Assembly: GCF_000371785.1 (NCBI RefSeq)
Contig: NZ_AQUI01000002.1
Span: 2,707,276-2,771,275, forward strand
Origin: Actinopolyspora halophila DSM 43834
Lineage (GTDB): Bacteria; Actinomycetota; Actinomycetes; Mycobacteriales; Pseudonocardiaceae
DNA: 64,000 bases
Direction of reading: 5' to 3'
This document shows, in pieces, positions 24,769 to 33,626 of the stretch. A program made the translations under genes and the position numbers. Position 1 is the first letter of the stretch; every line of letters begins with the position of its first letter. Under the pieces are notes generated by a model that was given only the letters and a program-made list of their open reading frames with translations, searched no databases and was not told where the DNA came from.

Positions 24769-25907
24769 AAATCCCACAGAAGCAGCGCACAGTCACCGAA
24801 ACCGAACGCGGGCACACCACCACCGGTGGGGTGACCGTACGTTCTCCCCGTGTGCTGGTCGTCAACCAGCAACGCATCGACTCGCTGGACGGTTCCATGG
24901 ACCCCGCCCGCGTGAGGCGACTGCTGGACACCGGTGGGTACACCCGCCCCATGCTTCCCGCGGTCATCGTGTACCGGCTGCGCACGGGGCGGCACCAGCA
25001 AACGGGGGTCGTGCTCGAGGTCTCGCTCGACGACTACCGGAACGGCCTCGTCAGACGGCACGAGGCCACTCACCCCGACAGGGAACAGCGGATCGCGGAA
25101 CTCACCGAAGCGGGTGGGGCCGAACAGATGCCGGTGATACTCACGTACCCGGACCGCCCCGCTCTCGACACCTTGCTCGAGGGAGTGACCGAGCAATCTC
25201 CCGACGTGCGGGCGAACTCGGTGGGCGATGTCGAGCACAGTCTCTGGATACGCAGGGACGCCGAACTCTCGCGGGTGCTGGGCGACGAGCTCGGCGGTGT
25301 GGAGTCGCTGTACATAGCCGACGGGCACCACAGGATGGCGGTGGCCGAGCGCGACGCGCGGACCCACGGGCGTCCCGGGGACGAGACCCGAGCGTTCACC
25401 CTGGCAGCGCTGTTCCCGAGCAGCCAGATGCGGGTTCTCGGATACCACCGCTGTCTACCCGGACCGTGGAACCACTCCACCACCGAAGTACTGCAGACGT
25501 TGGCGGCCCAACCCGCGGTCGCGCACATCGAGGAATGCCCCACCGACTCCCCGAACAATCCGGCACCGGGCATGGTGCTGCTGCGGTTGCACGACCAGTG
25601 CTTCCGCCTGTGGCTACGCCCCCCGCGTGCCGATGCGCCGGTCCGGGCCACGCTGGACGCCGTACTGCTGGACGAGCAGCTGCTTCCCCCGGTGACGCGG
25701 CTCGTCGGTCCGGTCGAGGAACAACCGCCCGACTCGGCGGGCACGAAGTGCTGGTGCGCGGCGCGCAACGCCATGTGCTTCGTACCGCACCCGCCCAGCG
25801 TGGAACAGGTCATGGCGGTCTCCGACGCCGGAGCGTTGATGCCTCCGAAATCAACCTGGTTCGACCCCAAGGCCGTCTCGGGACTGTTCGTCCGCGAACT
25901 GAGCTAG
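24765..25907 (+). CDS. DUF1015 family protein
   Basis: 380 residues, a somewhat short member of the DUF1015 family, which is usually found beside serA-type genes. Key landmark is LYIADGHHRMAVA at about residue 185, resembling the DGHHR/GxxR loop of ParB/Srx-fold nucleotide-binding proteins, a fold that includes free-serine kinases (SerK, SbnI). VYRLRTGRHQQTGVVLEVSLDDY and NGLVRRHEATHPDREQRI are family-typical. Translational coupling (ATGA) to serA suggests a role in serine or phosphoserine metabolism; kinase activity is inference. Confidence 0.8.
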   Translation: MKIPQKQRTVTETERGHTTTGGVTVRSPRVLVVNQQRIDSLDGSMDPARVRRLLDTGGYTRPMLPAVIVYRLRTGRHQQTGVVLEVSLDDYRNGLVRRHEATHPDREQRIAELTEAGGAEQMPVILTYPDRPALDTLLEGVTEQSPDVRANSVGDVEHSLWIRRDAELSRVLGDELGGVESLYIADGHHRMAVAERDARTHGRPGDETRAFTLAALFPSSQMRVLGYHRCLPGPWNHSTTEVLQTLAAQPAVAHIEECPTDSPNNPAPGMVLLRLHDQCFRLWLRPPRADAPVRATLDAVLLDEQLLPPVTRLVGPVEEQPPDSAGTKCWCAARNAMCFVPHPPSVEQVMAVSDAGALMPPKSTWFDPKAVSGLFVRELS

Positions 25908-25940
25908 ATCCTGTTCCACACCCCCTGCTCCGCGAACTGT

Positions 25941-25973
25941 CCGGCGGGGCTCGGGATGCCCGAGCCCGCCGGG
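25941..25973 (+). terminator. Terminator after the serA-DUF1015 operon
   Basis: CGGCGGG-G-CTCGGG, loop ATG, CCCGAGCCCGCCG: a 13-bp stem with one bulged G, 33 bases past the stop codon. Confidence 0.75.
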
Positions 25974-26034
25974 CGCCGCCGAACCGGGTACCGGACGGAG
26001 TTTCATCCACCGCCCCGACGGGTACAACGCGTGT

Positions 26035-26628
26035 ATGGGGGACGAGCTCGGAAAGTACCGCCGCAAGCGGGACTTCGGCACCACCACCGAACCCCGCGGA
26101 AACCATCGCGCCTCCCGAAAGGGGCGGGGGCGTCGCTTCGTCCTGCAGAAGCACGACGCCAGCACGCTGCACTACGACCTCCGGCTGGAGATCGAGGGAA
26201 CCCTGAAGTCGTGGGCCCTTCCGAAGGGGCCGTCGATCGACCCGGCGGACAAGAGGCTGGCCGTGCCGACCGAGGATCATCCGCTGGACTACGCCGATTT
26301 CGAGGGAGTCATTCCCGAGGGCGAGTACGGCGCGGGCACGGTGCTGGTGTGGGACAGCGGCTCCTGTGAGCTGAACACCGAGCGGGAAACCGACGCGGCG
26401 CGACAGCTGCGGCAGGGACGCCTCGACCTCTGGCTGGAGGGCGTCAAACTCCGCGGCGGTTACACCCTCGTGCGCATGGGGAAAAGCGCGGACAGTCAGT
26501 GGCTGCTGATCAAGGTGTCCGACGAGGGGGCCGATCGACGACGCAAGCCGCTCAAGAAACAGCCGCACTCGGTACGCAGCGGCAGGGACCTGAACACGAT
26601 CGCTGGGCGCACCGGGGAGAACGATTGA
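26035..26628 (+). CDS. DNA ligase D 3'-phosphoesterase domain protein (stand-alone)
   Basis: 197 residues, a complete LigD phosphoesterase (PE) module and nothing else. LQKHDASTLHYDLRLEIEG carries the conserved His, His, Asp and Glu of the Mn-dependent active site, and DFEGVIPEGEYGAGTVLVWD the second set; WLLIKVSDEGAD closes the fold. PE removes 3'-phosphate and 3'-ribonucleotide ends during non-homologous end joining. Its stop overlaps the TTG start of the ligase gene. The C-terminus (RKPLKKQPHSVRSGRDL) is a basic tail where the fused enzyme has a linker. Confidence 0.92.
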   Translation: MGDELGKYRRKRDFGTTTEPRGNHRASRKGRGRRFVLQKHDASTLHYDLRLEIEGTLKSWALPKGPSIDPADKRLAVPTEDHPLDYADFEGVIPEGEYGAGTVLVWDSGSCELNTERETDAARQLRQGRLDLWLEGVKLRGGYTLVRMGKSADSQWLLIKVSDEGADRRRKPLKKQPHSVRSGRDLNTIAGRTGEND

Positions 26629-27623
26629 ACGCCTTGTTCGACGAGTTGAGCCCGGAAACGGCGGGGCTGCTGCGGAGGCGGCCCCGTCCCGAGTGGTCCG
26701 AACCCACTCTGGCGACATTGGTGCACGAACCGTTCGACCATCCCGACTGGCTGTTCGAACCGAAAATGGACGGACAGCGCTGCCTGATCGTCAAACACGG
26801 TTCCAAGGTGCGGATACTGTCCCGCAACGACAAACCGCTGGACGACACCTACCCGGAGATCCGCGAGGCCGCTGCCGAACGGGTGGGCCCCGACTGCGTG
26901 CTGGACGGCGAAGTGGTCGCGTTCTCCGGCAACACCACGAGCTTCGCCCGCCTGCAGCAACGAATGCAGCTCGCGGACACGACGGAGGTGCGGAACTCGG
27001 GCATCGTCGTGTACTGCTACCTGTTCGACATCCTGCACGCGGCCGGGCACGACACCACGCGAATCCCGCTGCGGGAGCGAAAGAAGCTGTTGGCACGGAC
27101 CGCGGAGTTCTCCGACCCGCTGCGTTGGACACCGCACGAAAACCGTTCCGGGCAGCGATACCACCGGGGGGCGTGCGCGGCAGGCTGGGAAGGAACCCTC
27201 GCCAAGGACGCCACCGCCGCTTACCAGCACGGCCGCTCGCGTTCCTGGATGAAGTTCAAGTGCGTCAACGACCAGGAACTGGTGGTGGGAGGTTTCACCG
27301 AACCCACCGGAAGCCGACCCGCGTTGGGAGCTCTGCTGGTCGGGTACCACGAGCACGGGCGATTCGCCTACGCCGGAAAAGTGGGGACCGGTTTCGCGGA
27401 GCGCACGCTGCGTGAGCTCCGCGCGGAGCTCGACCGGCTGGAGCGCGCGGACAACCCGTTCGCCGAGGAGGTCGCCGAGAACGGCGCGCACTGGGTCGAA
27501 CCGAGGACGGTCGTCAGCATCGCCTTCACCGAATGGACCGAGGACGGCAAACTCCGCCACCCCACCTACCGAGGACTGCGCCGTGACAAGGATCCGTCCG
27601 ATGTGACCAGGGAGAGCCGTTGA
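26625..27623 (+). CDS. ATP-dependent DNA ligase, LigD ligase domain (stand-alone)
   Basis: 332 residues from TTG 26625, which overlaps the preceding stop as TTGA; a start further upstream would lie inside the PE gene. FEPKMDGQRCLIVK is ligase motif I with the adenylated lysine (K-x-DG). VLDGEVVAF is motif III, GWEGTLAKD motif IV, and WMKFKC motif V; the OB-fold domain continues to LRHPTYRGLRRDKDP, the usual end of a LigD ligase. Seals nicks and double-strand ends during NHEJ. The stop overlaps the polymerase gene by TTGA. Confidence 0.93.
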   Translation: MNALFDELSPETAGLLRRRPRPEWSEPTLATLVHEPFDHPDWLFEPKMDGQRCLIVKHGSKVRILSRNDKPLDDTYPEIREAAAERVGPDCVLDGEVVAFSGNTTSFARLQQRMQLADTTEVRNSGIVVYCYLFDILHAAGHDTTRIPLRERKKLLARTAEFSDPLRWTPHENRSGQRYHRGACAAGWEGTLAKDATAAYQHGRSRSWMKFKCVNDQELVVGGFTEPTGSRPALGALLVGYHEHGRFAYAGKVGTGFAERTLRELRAELDRLERADNPFAEEVAENGAHWVEPRTVVSIAFTEWTEDGKLRHPTYRGLRRDKDPSDVTRESR

Positions 27624-28534
27624 ACGAGAGAACCCTGCGGAGCTCGGGACGCTCGGTAAAGGTCTCCAGGGCGGACAAGGTCCTGTACCCCCAGGACGGA
27701 ATCACCAAGGGAGACATCGCCGAGTACTACCGCCAGGTCGGAGCCACCGTCGTGCGCTACACGGATGAACGCCCGCTGGCGGCCGAGCGCTACCCGGACG
27801 GGATCGAGGGCCAGCGCATCTTCCAGAAGAACGTGTCCACGCACGCGCCCGAGTGGATAGACCGCGTCGCCGTTCCCAAGAAGGAGGGCGGCGAGACCGT
27901 CCACATGGTCTGCACGGAACCTGCCGCCCTGATTCACCTGGCCGATCAGGCGTGTCTGACTCCGCACGTGTGGCCGTCCCGCGTCGACGACCTCCAACGG
28001 CCGGACAGGTTGATCCTCGACCTCGACCCGGCCGGAAACGACCTGCGGACCCTGCGCTCCGCCGCACGCAGCGCCGGGAACCTGCTGGAGGAGCTCGGGC
28101 TGGCCGCCTTCGTCATGACCACGGGCTCGCGCGGTTTCCACGTGCTCGTCCCGCTGCGCCGGGAACGGACCTTCGACCAGGTTCGCGATTTCGCGCGAGA
28201 CGCCGCGACGGTGCTGGCCGAACGCGAACCCCGGACGCTGACCGTCGAGCAGCGCAAAACCGACCGAAGCGGTCGCGTTTTCGTGGACTACCTGCGCAAC
28301 GCCTACGCGCAGACCACGGTCGCTCCCTACGCGGTGCGTGCCAGGAGAACGGCTCCGGTGGCGACACCGATCGCCTGGCAGGAGCTGGACCGGGTCGAAC
28401 CGTGGGGATTCACCATCCACGACGTGCAGCAGCGCCTCGACGAGCACGGCGACGAGTGGTCGAGCATCGGCAACAGGGCACGCTCGCTCGAACACCCCCG
28501 CCACCTCCTCGACGAGCTCGTACCGTCCACCTGA
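27620..28534 (+). CDS. LigD polymerase/primase domain protein (stand-alone)
   Basis: 304 residues, a complete archaeo-eukaryotic-primase-type LigD polymerase. LSL-type start VSRADKVLYPQDGITKGDIAEYY, LILDLDPAGND with the two catalytic Asp, TTGSRGFHVLVPL (the SGSGxH-like motif), and VFVDYLRNAYAQTTVAPYAVRAR with the third Asp. Fills gaps at broken ends, preferring ribonucleotides. TTG 27620 overlaps the ligase stop. No Ku gene is in the window, so the end-binding partner must be elsewhere. Confidence 0.93.
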   Translation: MNERTLRSSGRSVKVSRADKVLYPQDGITKGDIAEYYRQVGATVVRYTDERPLAAERYPDGIEGQRIFQKNVSTHAPEWIDRVAVPKKEGGETVHMVCTEPAALIHLADQACLTPHVWPSRVDDLQRPDRLILDLDPAGNDLRTLRSAARSAGNLLEELGLAAFVMTTGSRGFHVLVPLRRERTFDQVRDFARDAATVLAEREPRTLTVEQRKTDRSGRVFVDYLRNAYAQTTVAPYAVRARRTAPVATPIAWQELDRVEPWGFTIHDVQQRLDEHGDEWSSIGNRARSLEHPRHLLDELVPST

Positions 28535-28602
28535 CCGGGGGCACCGACGGGACGCTTCTCCCCGGCACGAACGCCGAGGTGCTCCGCCAATTGGAGAAAG
28601 CG

Positions 28603-28890
28603 ATGAACGACGACACGGAGGAGAACAGGCCCCGCTACGAGAAAGGACTCCCCGGCTACCACGATTTTCTGGGACGGGTGACCGGAGCTCCCCCCGCGTT
28701 GAGCGCGCTGACCCTGCGACTGTGGCTGGCCGGTTTCGGGATGCTCTTCTGCCTCGTCTCGGGAGCGCTGCTTGTCGGTTACCTGCCGCCGCTGGCGTGG
28801 TTCGGTTGGCTGCTCATCGCGCTCGGCGTCATCGCGGTGATCGACTTCGCGTGGGTGGCACACCGCAAACGCCGTGGCGAGCCGGGGTGA
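28603..28890 (+). CDS. Small two-helix membrane protein, DUF6343-like
   Basis: 95 residues. A polar N-terminus of about 35 residues is followed by SALTLRLWLAGFGMLFCLVSGALLVG and a second helix to about residue 85, ending in the basic AHRKRRGEPG. The RSALTLRLWLA pattern resembles the small actinobacterial family DUF6343, but this is recollection of shape, not a search. ATG follows TTGGAGAAAG. It lies 68 bases after the LigD polymerase gene. Confidence 0.65.
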   Translation: MNDDTEENRPRYEKGLPGYHDFLGRVTGAPPALSALTLRLWLAGFGMLFCLVSGALLVGYLPPLAWFGWLLIALGVIAVIDFAWVAHRKRRGEPG

Positions 28891-29195
28891 GAACTTCCAA
28901 CGGAAGGCTTCGTTCGGCTCGGGTGCTTTCGGCCCACGCAGCGCGTTCCCCGAGAGGTGAGCCGGAAGCATCGCAAGGTGGCAGGGCATGTGGCTGTGGA
29001 GCACTGCTCGAAGGGGCTCCAACGCTGGCGAGACACCGACTCACGTGACGGCTGTGCGGCTCCCCGCGCAAAGCGTCAGGGGGTCTGAACCGTCCGAGGC
29101 GGGTGGGAATGTTTCGCGCTCCCACCGCAGGGGAACTCGTTCGGTACGGGCCGGACACCCGGATCCACCCGTCGCCCCGGTTTCGGGAGGTTCTC
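28891..29195 (+). other. Gene-free stretch before a small protein gene
   Basis: I see no gene. Near the 3' end, GTTTC at 29111 and GGGGAA at 29130, about 14 bases apart, are loosely like a sigma-B-type promoter (GTTT...GGGTA). This is weak evidence. Confidence 0.2.
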
Positions 29196-29393
29196 ATGCA
29201 CGAGACTCGAACGACCCCCCGACAATCCTGGGACAGCACCGACATAGCCGATCCGCGTCAGCTGCCCGACGACGGGCTCGGACAGAGCCCAGAGCTGGAA
29301 ACGATCTGGCTGGAGACGGCACAGCGCGACAAGGATCCGTCTCCGTCCGGCGCCGCGCGGACCGCTCCTCCACTCACGGAGGTATCAGGCTGA
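29196..29393 (+). CDS. Small hydrophilic protein, unknown
   Basis: 65 residues, no membrane segment, rich in Asp, Pro, Ser and Thr. The main reason to accept it is a very good ribosome site (GGGAGG, 6 bases before ATG 29196) and correct spacing to the CBS-domain gene 100 bases later. The only notable segment is LPDDGLGQSPELETIWLETAQRD, likely a helix. No family recognised. Confidence 0.55.
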   Translation: MHETRTTPRQSWDSTDIADPRQLPDDGLGQSPELETIWLETAQRDKDPSPSGAARTAPPLTEVSG

Positions 29394-29493
29394 GCCGTCC
29401 CGAGCGCACGGCTCGGTTCGAGCGGACGACACCGGCACCTCGAACGAGGTGCCCCGCGAACACGTGAATCACACCCGACAAGGGAGGCAATTC

Positions 29494-29949
29494 ATGAGCA
29501 CTGCCCGAAAGGCCGACACCGCACAGGAGACCAGCACCGCCCGAGAAGTCATGCACTCGAGTCCCGCGTGTGTCCGGACGGACGAGACGGCGGCCGACGC
29601 CGCCCGGCTGATGGCCCGCCACGGCGTGGGAGCACTTCCCATCTGCGGCAAGGACGACAACAAGGTCAAGGGGATGATCACCGACCGCGACCTCGTCATC
29701 AAGGTCGTCGCCGCGGGCAGGGACGCGGGAACCTTCCCGGCCGGGGATCTGAACCAGGAGGAAGCCGTCACGGTCGGGGCCGACGACTCCGTGGACGAGG
29801 TGCTGCGCCTCATGAGCGCCCACCGGATCCGGCGAGTGCCCGTGATCGACCAGCAAAGGCTCGTGGGAATAGTCGCCGTCGCCGACCTCGCGCTGAACCT
29901 CCCTGAAGGTCGCATGGGTGACCTCGTCGAGACCCTCTCCGAGAGCTGA
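29494..29949 (+). CDS. Protein with two CBS domains
   Basis: 151 residues, a Bateman pair with almost nothing else. CBS1 spans about 18-75 (AREVMHSSPACVRTDETAADAARLM, GALPICGKDDNKVKGMITDRDL), CBS2 about 85-145 (AVTVGADDSVDEVLRLMSAHRIRRVPVIDQQRLVGIVAVADL). Such proteins bind adenine nucleotides and are often stress-induced in actinomycetes. ATG 29494 follows AGGGAGG; the frame is open upstream but without a site. It precedes the aldehyde oxidoreductase operon by 69 bases, perhaps by chance. Confidence 0.9.
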   Translation: MSTARKADTAQETSTAREVMHSSPACVRTDETAADAARLMARHGVGALPICGKDDNKVKGMITDRDLVIKVVAAGRDAGTFPAGDLNQEEAVTVGADDSVDEVLRLMSAHRIRRVPVIDQQRLVGIVAVADLALNLPEGRMGDLVETLSES

Positions 29950-30018
29950 CCCGAAGCCGCGGGGCCCGGTCCGAACTCGAACACCGGGCCCTCCCGACGA
30001 GTAACGCGGGGGGACTCG

Positions 30019-30522
30019 ATGGAACGTCCTGTGACGTTGCACGTGGACGGCACGGTCCGGAAGGTGTCCGTGGACACGCGCACGACACTGCTCGACGGGC
30101 TCCGCGAACGACTCGCGGTGACCGCGCCGAAGAAGGGTTGTGATCACGGGCAGTGCGGAGCCTGCACGGTGCTGCTCGACGGACGTCGTGTGCTGGCGTG
30201 TCTGATCCTGGCCGTGACCTGCGACCGTTCGGAAGTGACCACGGCCGACGGTCTCGGTGACTCGGGAAGTCCTCATCCGGTTCAGCGCGCCCTACTCGAG
30301 CACGACGGTCTGCAGTGCGGATACTGCACCCCGGGACAGGCGTGTTCCGCGGTGGGAATGCTGGACGAGGCGAAGGCGGGTTGGCCGAGCGCCGTGAGCG
30401 GGGACCTCCGGCAGAACGTCGAGCTGACCGAGGAAGAGATCCGGGAACGGATGAGCGGCAACCTGTGCCGCTGCGGCGCCTATCCCAACATCGTCGCGGC
30501 GCTGCGCGAGGCGATACGATGA
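30019..30522 (+). CDS. Aldehyde oxidoreductase, [2Fe-2S] subunit (PaoA-like)
   Basis: 167 residues, small subunit of a xanthine-oxidase-family enzyme. The plant-ferredoxin-type cluster uses Cys41, Cys46, Cys49 and Cys61 (KKGCDHGQCGAC); the second, helical domain has LQCGYCTPGQ and NLCRCGAYPN. Unlike E. coli PaoA there is no Tat signal, so this complex should stay in the cytoplasm. ATG 30019 follows GGGGGGA; the stop overlaps the FAD-subunit start as ATGA. Confidence 0.92.
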   Translation: MERPVTLHVDGTVRKVSVDTRTTLLDGLRERLAVTAPKKGCDHGQCGACTVLLDGRRVLACLILAVTCDRSEVTTADGLGDSGSPHPVQRALLEHDGLQCGYCTPGQACSAVGMLDEAKAGWPSAVSGDLRQNVELTEEEIRERMSGNLCRCGAYPNIVAALREAIR

Positions 30523-31511
30523 TCCCCTTCGAATACCGGCGTGCCGAGGACACCGATTCCGCGGTCACGGCTGTGGCCGCGGACCCGCGAGCCGTGTTCC
30601 TGGCAGGCGGCACCAACCTCGTCGACCACCTGAAACTGGGGATAACCGCCCCGGATGAACTCGTCGACGTGACGGATCTGCCGCTCGACGCCATCGAGGA
30701 CACCCCCGAAGGGGGCCTCCGCATCGGAGCGACGGTACGCAACAGCGATCTCGCGGCCTCCCCGCCGGTGCGGGAACGTTACAGAGCGCTCAGTCTGGCC
30801 CTGCTGTCCGGAGCCTCCGGTCAGTTGCGCAACAGGGCCACGACGGGCGGGAATCTGCTGCAGCGAACACGCTGCCCGTATTTCCAGGAGATCACCACCC
30901 CGTGTAACAAGCGCTCCCCCGGAACAGGATGCTCGGCGCTGCACGGGCACAACAAGAACCACGCCGTGCTGGGAGCCTCGGATTCCTGCGTGGCCACCCA
31001 CCCCTCGGACATGGCCGTGGCCATGGCGGCTCTCGACGGAACCGTCCACGTGCGAAGCGACCGGGGCGAGCGAACGATCCCCGTCACCGAACTGCACCGC
31101 CTCCCCGGGGAGCAACCCCACCGGGACACGGTGCTGGAACGGGGAGAACTGATCACCGCCGTCGACCTTCCACCCTTGCCCACCGGCACGTACACCGCCT
31201 ACCGCAAAGTGCGCGAGCGGGCCTCCTACGCGTTCGCGCTCGTTTCCGTGGCGGCCGTCCTCCGCGTCGACAACGGCGTGATCGACGACGTGCGGCTCGC
31301 TTTCGGAGGACTCGCGCACAAACCGTGGCGGGCCGAGACGGTCGAGGAAAGGCTACGCGGGGCCACCCCGGCGGAGTCCACCTTCCGGGAAGCGGCGGAG
31401 GCGGAACTGAGCGCCGCACGAGCGCTGGCGGACAACGCTTTCAAGATCCCACTGGCGCGCAACACGCTCGGCGCCGTACTGCGCGATCTGACCACGGAGG
31501 CCGCCCGTTGA
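30519..31511 (+). CDS. Aldehyde oxidoreductase, FAD subunit with extra [4Fe-4S] cluster (PaoB-like)
   Basis: 330 residues. FLAGGTNLVDHLKLG is the FAD phosphate loop and RNRATTGGNLLQRTRCPYF the second FAD segment. An insertion carries Cys119, Cys129, Cys138 and Cys157 (TRCPYFQ, PCNKRSPGTGC, SDSC), the pattern that binds an additional [4Fe-4S] cluster in E. coli PaoB and 4-hydroxybenzoyl-CoA reductase relatives; ordinary xanthine dehydrogenases lack it. This makes the PaoABC assignment better than xanthine dehydrogenase or CO dehydrogenase. Coupled on both sides by 4-base overlaps. Confidence 0.9.
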   Translation: MIPFEYRRAEDTDSAVTAVAADPRAVFLAGGTNLVDHLKLGITAPDELVDVTDLPLDAIEDTPEGGLRIGATVRNSDLAASPPVRERYRALSLALLSGASGQLRNRATTGGNLLQRTRCPYFQEITTPCNKRSPGTGCSALHGHNKNHAVLGASDSCVATHPSDMAVAMAALDGTVHVRSDRGERTIPVTELHRLPGEQPHRDTVLERGELITAVDLPPLPTGTYTAYRKVRERASYAFALVSVAAVLRVDNGVIDDVRLAFGGLAHKPWRAETVEERLRGATPAESTFREAAEAELSAARALADNAFKIPLARNTLGAVLRDLTTEAAR

Positions 31512-33592
31512 CACAGCATATCGGCTCCGGGACGGCCGGTTCACCCGTCGAACGGCTGGACGGGCAGGCCAAGGTCACCGGAAACGCACCGTACGCGTTC
31601 GAACAGCTCACGGAAGGGGCCGTGTACCTGCATCCGGTGCGCGCCCCCGTGGCCAGGGGACGTGTGACGGAGCTGGAGACCGCGGCCGCCGAAGCGGTCG
31701 AAGGAGTGCGCGCGGTCCTCCTGCCCGGCCAGGTGGAACGGCTCGACACCCGGGACCGGGAACTGGCTGTGCTCCAGTCCCGGGAAATAGCGTTCCGCGG
31801 GCAGTACGTCGGAGCGGTGCTGGCCACCACACCGGAAAACGCCCGGTACGCGGCGAGCCTGGTCCGGGTGAGCTGTGCCGAGGCCCCGCCCGACGTCGCG
31901 CTCGACAGCGAGCGCGCTGACCTCTACGCGCCCGAGGTGGTCAACCCGAGCTTCGAAACCGACACCGAGCAGGGGGACACCGACTCCGCGCTCGAGGAGG
32001 CCGCGTACTCCATCGACAGGACCTATCGCACTCCCATGGAACACAACAACCCCATGGAACCGCACGCGACCGTGGCGTACTGGGACGGCGGGCAGTTGTC
32101 GCTGTACGACTCGACGCAGGGAGCGCACTCGGTGTGCGACACGCTGGCCCCGCTGTTCGGACTCCCCGCCGACCGGGTACGTGTGCAGGCACCACACGTC
32201 GGCGGCGGTTTCGGTTCCAAGGGAATGCCCCACGCCAACGTCGTGCTCGCCGCGCTGGCCGCCAGATCCGTGCCCGAGACCCCGGTGAAGTTCGCGGTGA
32301 CGCGCCAACAGATGTTCACCGTCGCGGGCCATCGCACCCCCACGATCCAACGGGTCCGCCTGGGTGCCACGCGTTCCGGCGAACTCACCGCGATCGTCCA
32401 CGACGTGGTCGAACACACTTCCCGCATCAAGGAGTTCGCCGAGCAGACCGCCGTGCCCACCAGGAATATGTACCGGGCCGCGAACAGGCGCACCACCCAC
32501 CGCCTGGCCGCGCTCGACGTCCCCGTTCCGTCCTGGATGCGTGCTCCGGGGGAGTGTCCCGGCATGTTCGCGCTCGAGTCGGCCGTGGACGAAATGGCGC
32601 GGGAGTGCGGGCAGGATCCGGTGGACTTCCGCATCCGCAACGAACCGTCCGAGGACCCGGAGACCGGTCTGCCCTTCTCCAGTCACAACCTGGCCGGCTG
32701 CCTCCGGCACGGTGCGGAGAGGTTCGGCTGGTACGACCGGAACGCATCCGCGCGCTCCTCCCCCGACGCGGCCGGGTGGGTCCCCGGAGTGGGCGTGGCC
32801 GCTTCGACCTATCCGGTGCTTCGGTCCCCTGGCTCGCGGGCACTCGTCCTGGCCGAGGGCTCGGGCAGGTATCGGGTGAGCATCGGGGCCGTCGACATCG
32901 GCACGGGAGCCCGCACGGCTCTCACCCAGATAGCCGCCGACGCCCTGGACACCGAGGTGTCGGCCATCGACCTGCGCATCGCCGACACGGCTCTGCCGTA
33001 CGCCAGCGTCGCAGGCGGCTCCAGCGGAACCACCTCCTGGGGGACCGCCATCCACGAGGCCGCCGGAGAGCTGCGTGCCGAACACGGTTCCGCCCCGCCT
33101 CCGGGAGCGAGCGCCGAGGGAGAGACCACGAGCAATCCCGAGTCCGACCGATTCGCGATGCACGCCCACGGGGCCCAGTTCGCCGAGGTACGCGTCCACG
33201 CCGACACCGGCGAGGTTCGGGTCCCGCGCATGCTGGGGGTGTTCGCCGTCGGGCAGGTCATCAACCCCCGCACCGCGCGTTCCCAGTTCCTCGGTGGCAT
33301 GACCATGGGACTTTCGATGGCGCTGCACGAGGAAACGGTTCTCGACCACACGTTGGGACACGTGGTCAACCAGGACCTCGCCGAATACCACATCGCGACG
33401 AACGCGGACGTCGGCTCGATCGAGATCACCTGGTTGGACGAGCAGGACCCGCACGTCAACCCCATGGGGTCCAAGGGAATCGGCGAGATCGGCATCGTCG
33501 GAACGGCGGCGGCCGTCGCCAATGCCGTCCAGCACGCCACCGGTGCCCGTGTCCGGCAACTCCCGATCACCCCGGACAAGCTGATCAGCTGA
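31508..33592 (+). CDS. Aldehyde oxidoreductase, molybdenum-binding subunit (PaoC-like)
   Basis: 694 residues from TTG 31508, overlapping the previous stop (TTGA). RLDGQAKVTGNAPYAFE opens the domain; MEHNNPMEPHATVAYWDGG, APHVGGGFGSKG and RAPGECPGMFALES are molybdopterin-binding segments; catalytic Glu660 lies in SKGIGEIGIVG. The family oxidises aldehydes or hetero-aromatics with water as the oxygen source. The mature cofactor is usually molybdopterin cytosine dinucleotide, needing a MocA-type enzyme; the MobA-like gene at 2264 is the only candidate seen here. Confidence 0.92.
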   Translation: MTQHIGSGTAGSPVERLDGQAKVTGNAPYAFEQLTEGAVYLHPVRAPVARGRVTELETAAAEAVEGVRAVLLPGQVERLDTRDRELAVLQSREIAFRGQYVGAVLATTPENARYAASLVRVSCAEAPPDVALDSERADLYAPEVVNPSFETDTEQGDTDSALEEAAYSIDRTYRTPMEHNNPMEPHATVAYWDGGQLSLYDSTQGAHSVCDTLAPLFGLPADRVRVQAPHVGGGFGSKGMPHANVVLAALAARSVPETPVKFAVTRQQMFTVAGHRTPTIQRVRLGATRSGELTAIVHDVVEHTSRIKEFAEQTAVPTRNMYRAANRRTTHRLAALDVPVPSWMRAPGECPGMFALESAVDEMARECGQDPVDFRIRNEPSEDPETGLPFSSHNLAGCLRHGAERFGWYDRNASARSSPDAAGWVPGVGVAASTYPVLRSPGSRALVLAEGSGRYRVSIGAVDIGTGARTALTQIAADALDTEVSAIDLRIADTALPYASVAGGSSGTTSWGTAIHEAAGELRAEHGSAPPPGASAEGETTSNPESDRFAMHAHGAQFAEVRVHADTGEVRVPRMLGVFAVGQVINPRTARSQFLGGMTMGLSMALHEETVLDHTLGHVVNQDLAEYHIATNADVGSIEITWLDEQDPHVNPMGSKGIGEIGIVGTAAAVANAVQHATGARVRQLPITPDKLIS

Positions 33593-33626
33593 GAAACGTC
33601 CGCCACAAGCCCGTCCGACCGGGTGC

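Noticed and set aside
25908-28602. A Ku gene accompanying the LigD-domain genes
   Set aside because: All frames around the three genes were considered; none shows a Ku core. It must be elsewhere in the genome if present.
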